Positions 43,487-51,950 are shown, counted from the first letter of the stretch. The stretch is 64,000 nt of DNA from JADFDG01 sp965232985 (GCA_965232985.1 CBDDRC010000042.1:124001-188000); one strand, 5' to 3'. Notes: a model not told the origin generated them from the sequence alone. Numbers and translations: made by a program.

Positions 43487-44707
43487 TTACTTCAGTTTTC
43501 GGCCTTTACCCGCCTGAATCCGCATCCGCAGCGCATTCAGGCGAATGAACCCTTCCGCATCCTTCTGGTTGTACGCGCCGCGGTCGTCCTCGAACGTTGC
43601 GATATTCGCGTCGAAGATCGAGTCTTCCGACTTGCGGCCGGCAACCGTGACATTGCCCTTGTACAGCTTCACGCGCACCACGCCATTCACGTATTCCTGC
43701 GACGCATCGATCATCTTTTGCAGCATCAGCCGCTCCGGCGACCACCAGTAGCCGTTGTAGATCATCGAGGCGTAGCGCGGCATCAGCTCGTCTTTCAGGT
43801 GCGCAACTTCGCGATCCAGCGTCAGTGATTCAATCGCCCGGTGCGCGCGCAGCATGATGGTGCCGCCGGGCGTTTCGTACGCGCCGCGGCTTTTCATGCC
43901 GACGTAGCGGTTTTCCACGAGATCAAGCCGGCCAATACCATGCTTGCCGCCCAGCTCGTTCAGTTTCGTCAGTACCGTCGCCGGTGTCATATCCCTGCCA
44001 TCAATGGCCACGATATCGCCCTGACGATAGGTCAGCTCGATGTACTGCGGTTTGTCCGGCGCTTTTTCCGGTGCCACGGTCCAGCGCCACATGTCTTCCT
44101 CCGGCTCCCACCATGGGTCCTCAAGGCCGCCACCTTCGTAGGAAATATGCAGCAGATTGGCGTCCATGGAGTACGGGGATTTTTTACCCGCCTTGGCGAA
44201 ATCGACCGGAATATTGTGCTGCTTTGCATAGCTCATCAGCGATTCGCGCGAGGTGAGATCCCACTCACGCCAGGGCGCGATCACCTTGATGCCCGGCTTC
44301 AGCGCGTAGGCACCGAGCTCAAAACGCACCTGATCGTTGCCCTTGCCGGTAGCACCGTGCGAAATGGCATCACCGCCAACCTCGTTGGCAATTTCAACAA
44401 GACGCTTGGCAATCAGCGGGCGGGCGATCGAAGTGCCGAGCAGGTACTCGCCCTCATAGACAGTGTTCGCACGAAACATCGGATACACGAAATCGCGGAC
44501 GAATTCTTCGCGCAAATCGTCAATGTATATCTGTTTGACGCCCATGGCCTGCGCCTTGGCGCGCGCCGGCTCCAGCTCCTCGCCCTGGCCGATATCGGCG
44601 GTGAAAGTCACCACTTCGCAGCCGTACTGCTCCTGCAGCCACTTGAGGATGATGGAGGTATCGAGGCCGCCCGAATAGGCAAGCACGACTTTGTTGATGG
44701 CGGGCAT
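43487..44707 (-). CDS. argG: Argininosuccinate synthase
   Basis: The 406-residue enzyme begins VVLAYSGGLDTSIILKWLQE, the N-type ATP pyrophosphatase SGGxDxS motif. It continues with HGATGKGNDQVRFELG (citrulline/aspartate binding) and SPYSMDANLLHISYEGGGLE. It joins citrulline and aspartate with ATP to give argininosuccinate. GGAG seven bases before the ATG supports the start. It is divergent from rnt with a long perfect hairpin in the gap. ArgF and ArgD are encoded about 5-7 kb away, so most late arginine steps are local. Confidence 0.97.
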   Translation of the reverse strand: MPAINKVVLAYSGGLDTSIILKWLQEQYGCEVVTFTADIGQGEELEPARAKAQAMGVKQIYIDDLREEFVRDFVYPMFRANTVYEGEYLLGTSIARPLIAKRLVEIANEVGGDAISHGATGKGNDQVRFELGAYALKPGIKVIAPWREWDLTSRESLMSYAKQHNIPVDFAKAGKKSPYSMDANLLHISYEGGGLEDPWWEPEEDMWRWTVAPEKAPDKPQYIELTYRQGDIVAIDGRDMTPATVLTKLNELGGKHGIGRLDLVENRYVGMKSRGAYETPGGTIMLRAHRAIESLTLDREVAHLKDELMPRYASMIYNGYWWSPERLMLQKMIDASQEYVNGVVRVKLYKGNVTVAGRKSEDSIFDANIATFEDDRGAYNQKDAEGFIRLNALRMRIQAGKGRKLK

Positions 44708-44764
44708 GGGCGACTCCAGGCGGGATGTTCAGGACGGCGCGTATTCTACCGGCCGGGAAAAGGG

Positions 44765-44816
44765 GGCGCAGTGAATTTCCTCAGTTTCCTCCCGGAAATT
44801 CACTGCGCCTTCTTTT
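44765..44816. promoter_or_regulatory. 16-bp perfect inverted repeat between argG and rnt
   Basis: The arms ggcgcagtgaatttcc (44765-44780) and ggaaattcactgcgcc (44794-44809) are perfectly complementary around a 13-base spacer. In the plus direction TTCTTTT follows. It lies between divergent starts (argG ATG at 44707, rnt ATG at 44851). It could therefore act as a leader terminator or attenuator for rnt, or as an operator. It does not resemble a typical ArgR box by eye. Confidence 0.6.
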
Positions 44817-44850
44817 CCGCTACGATGCCGGTCCCTGCCCGAGACCCCTC

Positions 44851-45471
44851 ATGACCGAATCAACCCATCCGCTGGCTGAACGTTTCCGTGGCTTTCTGCC
44901 GGTGATCGTCGATGTCGAAACCGGTGGCTTCGACAGCCGGCGTGATGCCCTGCTGGAAATCGCGGCCGTCACTCTGTGCATGGATGAAAACGGCCTGCTG
45001 GTGCCCGAGCCGGTCATCGCCTGTGCCGTGCAACCGTTCCCGGGCGCCAACCTGGAGCCTTCTTCACTGGCCTTCACCGGCATCAACCCCGACGATCCGG
45101 CCCGCAACGCAATCCGTGAAGCCGATGCACTGGCGCTGGTGTTCACGCGGGTGCGGCAACGGGTACGCGACGCGCATTGCAAACGCGCGATCCTGGTCGG
45201 CCACAATGCATTTTTTGATCTCGGATTCCTGCGCGCGGCGGTCGCACGCTGCGCGATCAAGCGCGATCCGTTTCACCCGTTCAGTTGTTTCGACACCGTG
45301 AGCTTGGCCGGGCTTGCCTATGGCCAGACTGTGTTGTCGCGCGCCTGCGCGGCGGCCGGCATCGCCTTCGACGAAGAGTCGGCGCACAGCGCCGCCTACG
45401 ATGCCGAGCGCACTGCCGAGCTGTTCTGCGCGATAGTCAATCGCTGGAAGACGCTGGGCGGCTTAAGCTGA
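44851..45471 (+). CDS. rnt: Ribonuclease T
   Basis: The 206-residue DEDDh exonuclease has Asp21 and Glu23 in VIVDVETGGFD, the third acid in LVGHNAFFDLGFL and the His/Asp pair in ESAHSAAYDAERT. It trims 3' ends of tRNA and other small RNAs. The ATG at 44851 gives the family N terminus (MTESTHPLAERFRGFLPVIV). The upstream frame is open to 44725 but crosses the hairpin. The argG-rnt association is, from memory, also present in Pseudomonas. Confidence 0.95.
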   Translation: MTESTHPLAERFRGFLPVIVDVETGGFDSRRDALLEIAAVTLCMDENGLLVPEPVIACAVQPFPGANLEPSSLAFTGINPDDPARNAIREADALALVFTRVRQRVRDAHCKRAILVGHNAFFDLGFLRAAVARCAIKRDPFHPFSCFDTVSLAGLAYGQTVLSRACAAAGIAFDEESAHSAAYDAERTAELFCAIVNRWKTLGGLS

Positions 45472-45488
45472 GCACAAACGGGCAGATT

Positions 45489-46118
45489 TCAACTTTTGAG
45501 CAGAATGGGCGCGGACAGCCGTGCATTCTCAAGGAACGGCGTGTCGACAAGCCCGAAGTCGCCAGGCACGTAACGGCTGGAGCGCACCGCGCGTGTCATC
45601 AAACCGTGGCGCTTGTACATCTCAGCGACCAGTTCACTGCAAAATACGCGGTGTACACGCGGCGGCCGGCGGTTAGCCGACAGCAGATCAAGGATCAGTG
45701 TCATCGTAAAACTCTTGTAACCACGATAGCGCCACAGCGCTGCCATCTCGCGCATATCCTCGCGAATGTCGACAGCAAGGCCCGCAGGACGCTCGTCGAT
45801 CTCCAGGCGGCGCAGCACCACGGTGCCGTCGTATGCCACCAGCTTGTCGGCAAGACGCACGACCTGCACACCGCGTACCGGCCGGCCGAGCACGGTGTCC
45901 GCAGACTCTTCGGTAATCGTCGCCTCCAGCAGCAATGGCGTACCACTGACGCCGTCACGGATAACCAGGCCAACATGCGACCAGCGACTACGCGTGAACA
46001 AACGAATCATCGCACTCACCAGCCCCTTGCCGGAAAACAGCACCAGATCACCGGTCGCCGCCGGCGCGAGAATATCGTTTGCCTCACCCTCGGCCGTCTG
46101 CATGGGCTCTGTCCGCAT
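45489..46118 (-). CDS. YiiX/YebB-like NlpC/P60-fold hydrolase
   Basis: The 209-residue protein has GDLVLFSGKGLVSAMIRLFT followed by RSRWSHVGLVIRD, whose His belongs to the catalytic set. Later comes RVFCSELVAEMYKRHG with the probable nucleophile Cys. This order, His before Cys, is that of the circularly permuted NlpC/P60 (papain-like) amidases such as YiiX and YebB. No signal peptide is seen, so it may be cytoplasmic and act on lipid or peptide amides. It is convergent with rnt (17 bases) and divergent from the M14 peptidase gene. Confidence 0.78.
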   Translation of the reverse strand: MRTEPMQTAEGEANDILAPAATGDLVLFSGKGLVSAMIRLFTRSRWSHVGLVIRDGVSGTPLLLEATITEESADTVLGRPVRGVQVVRLADKLVAYDGTVVLRRLEIDERPAGLAVDIREDMREMAALWRYRGYKSFTMTLILDLLSANRRPPRVHRVFCSELVAEMYKRHGLMTRAVRSSRYVPGDFGLVDTPFLENARLSAPILLKS

Positions 46119-46307
46119 GTGCTCGCCTCCTTCTTTTCCTTGTTGGCGAGGAACTTACGGGCGAAACTTGAAGCGGTCATGACATAACCGTGGCATGGCT
46201 TTCACAAAACAGTCATCCCACTTTTACATTCCACCAAAAAAACTCTCTCGTCATAAAACGGCAACATCCGCAGTCGACACTGCGCAATTCCGGTGGGTGG
46301 CGCCTGC

Positions 46308-47357
46308 ATGCCAGAACGTACATTGCTTCTGCACAAACATCTGCCGGAACTCCTCGAACTGGAAAACATCATCGTCCGCGCCGACGGGTTGTTGCGGGCG
46401 TCCATTCTGCATTGGGTCGAAATGCCGCAGATACGGCTGCCAATCCATGGCATTACGCTCGGCAGTACCGCACCGGATGCGCCTGCAATTGGCTTTTTCG
46501 GTGGCGTCCACGGCGTGGAACGGGTGGGTGCGCAAATTGTGCTGTCTTACTTGCGCACCACAGTCGAACGCATGCGCTGGGACCCGCTGTTCCGCGAACA
46601 ACTGCAGCACGTCCGGCTGGTATTTTTGCCGATGGTGAATCCCGGCGGAATCTGGCGACACACGCGGGCGAATCCGAATGGTGTCGATCTGATGCGCAAT
46701 GCGCCTATTGATGCCATGGGCAAGGCGCCGCTCCTGCTCGGCGGGCATCGTTACGGGCCCTGGCTACCCTGGTATCGCGGCCGTCAGGGCGCCCCGATGG
46801 AGCCCGAATCGCTTGCGCTCATCGCCCTGGCACGCGCGGAGTTGATGAACGCACCGTTTAGCCTGAGTGTCGATGTTCACTCCGGCTTCGGCGCGCGCGA
46901 CCGCCTGTGGTTCTCCTACGCGCGCACACACCGGCCGATCGACCACCTCGCCGAGGTCTACGCGCTGGAAATGCTGTTTGACCGCACGCATCCTTTCCAC
47001 CATGAGTACACCGTTGAACCGCAGTCCGTGAATTACACGACTCATGGCGATCTGTGGGATTTTCTTTACGACGAATCCCGCCGCAACAACAACGACAGGA
47101 TTTTTCTGCCGTTCACGCTGGAACTTGGCTCATGGCTATGGGTGAAGAAAAATCCCTGGCAACTGCTACGGATGTTCGGCATGTTCAACCCGATTCTTCG
47201 CCATCGGCTGAAACGTGTGCTGCGGCAACACACGCTACTGCTCGATTTTCTGGTGCGCGCTGCGGCATGCTGGCAGACATGGGCGCCCACCGGCGCCACG
47301 CGCGAGCGTCTGGCCCAGGAGGCGCTACGGCACTGGTTTATCAGCAAGGAAACCTGA
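46308..47357 (+). CDS. M14-family zinc carboxypeptidase-like protein
   Basis: The 349-residue protein has the M14 zinc site: His and Glu in FFGGVHGVERVG and the third ligand His in SLSVDVHSGFGAR. MVNPGGIWRHTRANPNGVDL supplies the substrate arginine and Asn-x-Asp region. A likely catalytic Glu lies in LPFTLELGSW. No signal peptide is seen. It could act as a carboxypeptidase or as an amidohydrolase of the succinylglutamate desuccinylase type. The ATG at 46308 is preferred to a GTG at 46293. It precedes olsB by about 100 bases on the same strand and may be co-transcribed with the ornithine-lipid genes. Confidence 0.78.
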   Translation: MPERTLLLHKHLPELLELENIIVRADGLLRASILHWVEMPQIRLPIHGITLGSTAPDAPAIGFFGGVHGVERVGAQIVLSYLRTTVERMRWDPLFREQLQHVRLVFLPMVNPGGIWRHTRANPNGVDLMRNAPIDAMGKAPLLLGGHRYGPWLPWYRGRQGAPMEPESLALIALARAELMNAPFSLSVDVHSGFGARDRLWFSYARTHRPIDHLAEVYALEMLFDRTHPFHHEYTVEPQSVNYTTHGDLWDFLYDESRRNNNDRIFLPFTLELGSWLWVKKNPWQLLRMFGMFNPILRHRLKRVLRQHTLLLDFLVRAAACWQTWAPTGATRERLAQEALRHWFISKET

Positions 47358-47456
47358 CCGGGAAAGTCGTTGTCGCTTTTCTGTCATGGAATCATCACAG
47401 ACGCTACATTAACGACCGCTATGTTTTGCGCATCGAACAATACGAGAGCGCAACGC

Positions 47457-48392
47457 ATGCTGGCCCATGCCGCCGTCAAACTGAAAACCATCACCCCGCA
47501 AATTTCGGCCAGCCTGGCCCCACGCCTTGCCACGGCCCTGCGTGAAACGTGCGACCGCCTGCTCCCGGGTGGCGTGTTGCTGAAACAGTTGATTGCACAA
47601 GAGATGCGCATACCCGCATTTCCGGCGATCGCCGACAACGACAGCAGCCGACTGGTGGCGTACATCACCACCGCGCGCCGCGATATTCTTGCGGCGCAAC
47701 GCCTGCGTTACCGCGTGTTCACTGAAGAATACGGCGCACGCTTTGATGGTATTCCCGGCATTGATCGCGATCGCTTCGATAAACATTGTCGTCACGTTGT
47801 GGTGAAGGACTCGTTGACCGGGCAGGTTGTTGGCTACACGCGCGTGCTGACCGATGAGCGCGCGCGCAAGACTGGCGGCTGGTACTCGGCGGGCGAGTTC
47901 GATCTCGACATGATCGGCCGCCTTGATGGCCGTGTACTTGAGATGGGTCGCACCTGCGTGCACCCGGATTATCGCAATGGTGCCACCATTGGTGTGTTGT
48001 GGGGACGCCTCGCGCAGTTGCTGCTCGACGAAGGATTTACCTGGATGTTCGGCTGCGCGAGCATTCCATTGGGCGATGCGGGTGCGGGCGCCATGCTCGA
48101 GGCAATGGCCCTTCGTGAAGAAACCGCCGCAACATTCCGGGTTTCTCCGCTACTGAAGCTGCCGCCGCAGCAACCGTTGGCGCCAGCCATGGCAGATAGC
48201 ACCCGCGTGAAAATTCCACCGTTATTGCGCACCTATCTGGCGATGGGCGCGAAAGTGTGCGGCCAGCCATGCTGGGATCCGGATTTCAATTGCGCTGACC
48301 TGTTCATTCTGGTTGACGTCAACACGATTCCGCTGCGCTACGTTCGTCATTTCATGGCGCGTCGCGCCGATAACCCAGGGGTGCCTGCCTGA
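47457..48392 (+). CDS. olsB: L-ornithine N-alpha-acyltransferase (OlsB-like)
   Basis: The 311-residue protein has the acyl-ACP GNAT fold used by OlsB: AQRLRYRVFTEEYGARFDG, LEMGRTCVHPDYRNGATIG and the C-terminal LRTYLAMGAKVCGQPCWD followed by DFNCADLFILVDV. OlsB adds a 3-hydroxyacyl chain to ornithine to make lyso-ornithine lipid. Its stop overlaps the next ATG by one base (TGATG), coupling it to olsA. The start is unsure: 47457 has a purine-rich GAGAG upstream; ATG 47421 and TTG 47370 are in the same frame. The ornithine supply links it to the arginine genes on either side. Confidence 0.88.
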   Translation: MLAHAAVKLKTITPQISASLAPRLATALRETCDRLLPGGVLLKQLIAQEMRIPAFPAIADNDSSRLVAYITTARRDILAAQRLRYRVFTEEYGARFDGIPGIDRDRFDKHCRHVVVKDSLTGQVVGYTRVLTDERARKTGGWYSAGEFDLDMIGRLDGRVLEMGRTCVHPDYRNGATIGVLWGRLAQLLLDEGFTWMFGCASIPLGDAGAGAMLEAMALREETAATFRVSPLLKLPPQQPLAPAMADSTRVKIPPLLRTYLAMGAKVCGQPCWDPDFNCADLFILVDVNTIPLRYVRHFMARRADNPGVPA

Positions 48393-49171
48393 TGCAGGCT
48401 ATGGCAACACCGGCATGGCCGAAGCCACTGCTGGCCGGATGGCGTGGCATCCGTCGCGTATGGCGCACCGGACGCGTACTTGTGCATATTGCTGCCGGGT
48501 TCGCCTTGACCCTGGCAACCGGTGCGCTGTTCGTACAGCATCGGCCGGCACAGCAGCGCGCCGCCCGCTGGTGGCTGCATCGCCTGACAAAAATTCTTGC
48601 CGTCGAGATCACCGTCACCGGCACGCCGGCCAAAACAGCGGCGTTGTTCGTGGCGAATCATGTGTCGTGGCTCGACATTCCCGTCTTGGGCGGTGTTGCG
48701 CCGATACATTTCCTGTCGAAAGCTGAAGTTGCCCAATGGCCGCTGATCGGGCCCCTGGCCACAGCGGCCGGGACGCTGTACATCAGGCGCGGGAAAGGCG
48801 AAGTCCGGCAGCGCACACGCCAGATTGGTGAACATATCGCCGCAGGCCGCTCAGTGCTGGTATTCCCGGAAGGCACGACCACCAACGGTGGCGACGTAAA
48901 CGCCTTCCACACGCCCTTGTTCATGGCCGCCACCGCAGGTGGCCACGCCGTGCAACCGGTGGCGATCCGCTACCTCACGGCTGACGGATCATTGCATCCG
49001 CATGTTCCTTTCATCGGTGACGATGCATTCCACACGCATTTGTGGCGCTTGCTTAACGAGGAGCGGATTTTCGTCCGGGTGCACTTCCTGCCACCCGTCG
49101 CAACCGATGGTCGCGACCACAAATCGTTGGCAGCCGCAGTGCACGCCCAGGTACGGGGTGTTATCACCTGA
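48392..49171 (+). CDS. olsA: Acylglycerol-phosphate/lyso-ornithine-lipid acyltransferase (OlsA/PlsC-like)
   Basis: The 259-residue membrane-bound acyltransferase has box I NHVSWLD (H-x4-D), box II around GTLYIRRGKGEVRQRT, box III VFPEGTTTNGG and box IV AVQPVAIRYL. A hydrophobic N-terminal segment (VLVHIAAGFALTLATGALFV) anchors it. Coupled translation with olsB points to the second step of ornithine-lipid synthesis, although PlsC-type phosphatidic acid synthesis is also within family range. It ends 34 bases before the convergent argF stop. Confidence 0.87.
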   Translation: MQAMATPAWPKPLLAGWRGIRRVWRTGRVLVHIAAGFALTLATGALFVQHRPAQQRAARWWLHRLTKILAVEITVTGTPAKTAALFVANHVSWLDIPVLGGVAPIHFLSKAEVAQWPLIGPLATAAGTLYIRRGKGEVRQRTRQIGEHIAAGRSVLVFPEGTTTNGGDVNAFHTPLFMAATAGGHAVQPVAIRYLTADGSLHPHVPFIGDDAFHTHLWRLLNEERIFVRVHFLPPVATDGRDHKSLAAAVHAQVRGVIT

Positions 49172-49204
49172 AGTGCGCCCGCTTTGCGGGGAAAAGCGCC
49201 CGCC

Positions 49205-50113
49205 TCAACGCCCGACGAGCAAAAATTCGAGCAGCGCCTTCTGCGCGTGCAGGCGATTTTCTGCTTCGTCCCACACCACCGAGCGTGGATCGTCAAGCAT
49301 ATCCTCGCTTACTTCCTCACCCCGGTGCGCCGGCAAACAATGCATGAACAATGCGTCCTGCGCGGCAATATCCATCAACTTTGGATTTACTTGAAAATCG
49401 CGGAATTTTTCCGCGCGATCATCGGCCTGCTCTTCCTGGCCCATGCTCGCCCACACGTCGGTGACGACCAGATGCGCCCCTTTTGCCGCCGCCTTCACAT
49501 CACGACCCAAGGTGATGCGATCCCGGTATTGCATCAGCAGGCCGGCATCCGGTTCGTAACCCGGCGGGCAGGCAACAGCAAGGTGAAAATCGAATTGCAC
49601 TGCCGCGTGAATAAACGAATTGCACATGTTGTTGCCATCGCCGATCCAGGCCACCTTTTTGCCGCGAATATCGCCGCGATGCTCAACGAAAGTCTGAATA
49701 TCTGCCAGCAGCTGACAAGGGTGGTGCTCGTCGGTCAGGGCATTGATCACCGGCACCCGCGAGTATTTTGCAAATGCTTCGAGCTTGTCGTGCCCGAAGG
49801 TGCGAATCATTACGCCATCGACCATGCGCGACAGCACCCGCGCCGAATCCTCGATCGGCTCACCGCGACCCAGTTGCGTATCTCGCGGTGACAGAAATAT
49901 GGCGCCGCCGCCAAACTGGATCATCGCCGCCTCGAACGATACCCGGGTGCGCGTCGAGGATTTCTCGAAAATCATGCCAAGCACGCGGTTTTTCAGCGGC
50001 TCATAGAGCTCGCCGCGCCGCTGGATGGCCTTGAGCTCAATGGCGCGGGCAATAAGCGCCTGCAGCTCCGTCGGCGACAAGTCCAGCAGGGTAAGAAAAT
50101 GGCGTACTGCCAT
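49205..50113 (-). CDS. argF: Ornithine carbamoyltransferase
   Basis: The 302-residue enzyme has the carbamoyl-phosphate motif EKSSTRTRVSFE, the ornithine-binding HPCQLLADIQT and the HCLPAHRGEEVSED loop with its zinc-capable Cys. It makes citrulline, which ArgG uses. The ATG at 50113 has GAGAG six bases upstream and is preferred to a GTG at 50119. It lies downstream of argD on the same strand, separated by a terminator-like hairpin and an odd purine/pyrimidine repeat tract. Confidence 0.96.
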   Translation of the reverse strand: MAVRHFLTLLDLSPTELQALIARAIELKAIQRRGELYEPLKNRVLGMIFEKSSTRTRVSFEAAMIQFGGGAIFLSPRDTQLGRGEPIEDSARVLSRMVDGVMIRTFGHDKLEAFAKYSRVPVINALTDEHHPCQLLADIQTFVEHRGDIRGKKVAWIGDGNNMCNSFIHAAVQFDFHLAVACPPGYEPDAGLLMQYRDRITLGRDVKAAAKGAHLVVTDVWASMGQEEQADDRAEKFRDFQVNPKLMDIAAQDALFMHCLPAHRGEEVSEDMLDDPRSVVWDEAENRLHAQKALLEFLLVGR

Positions 50114-50122
50114 GGACACTCT

Positions 50123-50177
50123 CTCTGAAAGGCTCTGAAAAGAAAAAACTCTGAAAAGAAAAAGCCCCGAAAAGAAA
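50123..50177 (-). repeat. Four imperfect ~16-base repeats in the argF leader
   Basis: On the plus strand the units read ctctgaaagg, ctctgaaaagaaaaaa, ctctgaaaagaaaaag and ccccgaaaagaaa, in tandem. On the coding (minus) strand they form a pyrimidine-rich leader of TTTTTCTTTTCAGAG type directly upstream of the argF ribosome-binding site. Confidence 0.7.
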
Positions 50178-50217
50178 CCGGCACCACGAGGCGAAAACGT
50201 GGCAGAACCGGTGCCGG
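50178..50217 (-). terminator. Terminator-like hairpin between argD and argF
   Basis: The outer stem ccggcacc / ggtgccgg encloses an inner ccacg / cgtgg. On the minus strand it is followed by TTTCTTTTC. It starts five bases after the argD stop, so it probably ends or attenuates argD transcription before argF. Confidence 0.7.
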
Positions 50218-50221
50218 AAAA

Positions 50222-51412
50222 TCAGGCTGCCACAGGCTCGGCGAGAAATTCGCGCACCAGCGCCGAGAGTTTGGCCACCAGCAGGTCGGCGTCGGCATCG
50301 GTGAACACCAGCGGCGGCAACAGGCGGATCACTTTCTCTGCCGTGACATTGATCAGCAAACCCGCTTCCCGAGCCCGCGCAACCAGCGACCCGCAGGCAC
50401 GATCGAGTTCGACACCGATCATCAGCCCACGACCGCGCACCGCAGCCACGCCCGGGGTACCCGCCAGGGCATGCCGCAGGCCGGTGATGATGCGTGCCGA
50501 CAATGCCGGCACACGGGCGATCACTCCGTCATCCTGCAACGCCTTGATGACCGCGACGACGGCGGCACACGCGAGCGGGTTGCCGCCGAAAGTACTGCCA
50601 TGATTGCCCGGTGCAAACACATCCGCCGCAATACCGCGCGCCAGGCAAGCACCAACAGGCACCCCGTTGCCAAGACCCTTCGCGGTGGTCACCACATCCG
50701 GCAGCATCGTCGTCTGCTGGTAGGCGAAATAAGTCCCCAGACGACCGTTGCCGGTCTGAATCTCATCAAGCATCAACAACCAGCCATGCGCGTCACAAAT
50801 GGCGCGCAAACCGGCGAGGTAGTCATCGGCCGGCACGATGACGCCACCCTCACCCTGCACCGGCTCGACCAGCACGGCAACCACATCCTGATTGTGTTTG
50901 GCGATCTGGCGTACGGCGTCGAGGTCGTTGTATGGCGCGCGCACGAAGCCGCTGACCAACGGTTCGAAACCGGCCTGCACCTTGCGGCTGCCAGTGGCGG
51001 TGAGCGTGGCGAGCGTACGTCCGTGAAAAGCGCCCTCCATCACGATGATGGTCGGCAACTCAATGCCGCGCTTGTGCCCATACAGACGCGCAATCTTGAT
51101 TGCTGCCTCGTTGGCCTCGGCACCGGAATTACAGAAAAAAACCTTTTCCATGCCAGACACAGCACACAGGGCATCGGCCGCCTCTTCCTGCAGCGCAATG
51201 CGATAGACGTTCGATGTGTGCAGCAGGCGCGCCGCCTGCTGCTGGATGGCCCGCGTTACCGCCGGATGGGCATGACCGAGATTACAGACGGCAATGCCGG
51301 CCATGGCATCGAGGTAGCGTTTGCCCTCGGTATCGGTCAACCAAGCGCCCTCCCCTTGGGCGAAGGCAACCGCCTGCCGCGCGTAGGTGGGCATCAGGTG
51401 TTCGCCAACCAT
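50222..51412 (-). CDS. argD: Acetylornithine/succinyldiaminopimelate aminotransferase
   Basis: The 396-residue class III PLP aminotransferase has the PLP-phosphate site FFCNSGAEANEAAIKIAR. LLMLDEIQTGNGRLGTYFAY contains the Asp for the PLP ring, and TTAKGLGNGVPVGACL the Schiff-base Lys. The HLMPTYAR start is characteristic of ArgD. It converts N-acetylglutamate semialdehyde to acetylornithine and may also serve lysine synthesis. The ATG at 51412 is favoured over 51394. Its leader carries an intrinsic-terminator-like structure 40 bases upstream. Confidence 0.94.
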   Translation of the reverse strand: MVGEHLMPTYARQAVAFAQGEGAWLTDTEGKRYLDAMAGIAVCNLGHAHPAVTRAIQQQAARLLHTSNVYRIALQEEAADALCAVSGMEKVFFCNSGAEANEAAIKIARLYGHKRGIELPTIIVMEGAFHGRTLATLTATGSRKVQAGFEPLVSGFVRAPYNDLDAVRQIAKHNQDVVAVLVEPVQGEGGVIVPADDYLAGLRAICDAHGWLLMLDEIQTGNGRLGTYFAYQQTTMLPDVVTTAKGLGNGVPVGACLARGIAADVFAPGNHGSTFGGNPLACAAVVAVIKALQDDGVIARVPALSARIITGLRHALAGTPGVAAVRGRGLMIGVELDRACGSLVARAREAGLLINVTAEKVIRLLPPLVFTDADADLLVAKLSALVREFLAEPVAA

Positions 51413-51452
51413 CTTCTTTGCTCGTCCCGGGCAACAGCAGTGCCGCCTCGCC

Positions 51453-51480
51453 AAAAATAAAACGGCAGCCAAGGCTGCCG
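51453..51480 (-). promoter_or_regulatory. Possible attenuator in the argD leader
   Basis: On the minus strand the stem cggcagcc / ggctgccg (51480-51463) is followed by TTTTATTTTT, a standard intrinsic terminator. It lies 40 bases before the argD ATG. No minus-strand gene ends upstream, because grxD points the other way. A second, larger stem (51502-51518 with 51527-51542) lies further upstream in the same leader, giving two structures that could alternate. Confidence 0.6.
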
Positions 51481-51614
51481 GTAAAGGACAGATAATAACC
51501 AGCCCCGCGGGGGGGTGCAAATGGCCGCACCCGCGCTGGGGCCTTGTTTTACGTTACGTGGCCGGGTGCGCTTGCTAGAATTGCCGCCTCCGCAGCAAAC
51601 AACCGGAATGTCCC

Positions 51615-51950
51615 ATGGACATCATGCAAGTCATCGAACAGCAGATCAAAGAGAACCCGGTGATCCTCTATATGAAAGGAACACCGCAATTTCCGCAGTG
51701 CGGTTTCTCCGCGCAAACGGTGCAGGCGCTGACCACCGTCGGCGAGCCCTTCGCCTATGTCAACATTCTGGAGGCACCGGAAATACGCGCCAACCTGCCG
51801 AAGTACGCCAACTGGCCGACCTTCCCGCAACTGTGGGTCAACGGTGAGCTGGTTGGCGGCTGCGACATCGTGATGGAATTGGCCCGTTCAGGCGAGCTCA
51901 ACGGCATCCTCAAGGGCGCGGCCAAGCCGGCGGCGAGCGCCCAGGGCTAA
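51615..51950 (+). CDS. grxD: Monothiol glutaredoxin
   Basis: The 111-residue protein has the CGFS active site at Cys29 (MKGTPQFPQCGFSAQTVQAL), WPTFPQLWVNGELVGGCDI for glutathione binding, and a short Ala-rich tail. CGFS glutaredoxins carry and hand on [2Fe-2S] clusters, usually with BolA. It is divergent from argD and followed by the peroxiredoxin gene at 138 bases. In Pseudomonas, from memory, bacterioferritin genes sit beside grxD; they are absent here. Confidence 0.96.
   Translation: MDIMQVIEQQIKENPVILYMKGTPQFPQCGFSAQTVQALTTVGEPFAYVNILEAPEIRANLPKYANWPTFPQLWVNGELVGGCDIVMELARSGELNGILKGAAKPAASAQG

Noticed and set aside
50123..50177. A CRISPR array at the argF leader repeats
   Set aside because: Units of about 16 bases are directly tandem with no spacers and no cas genes.
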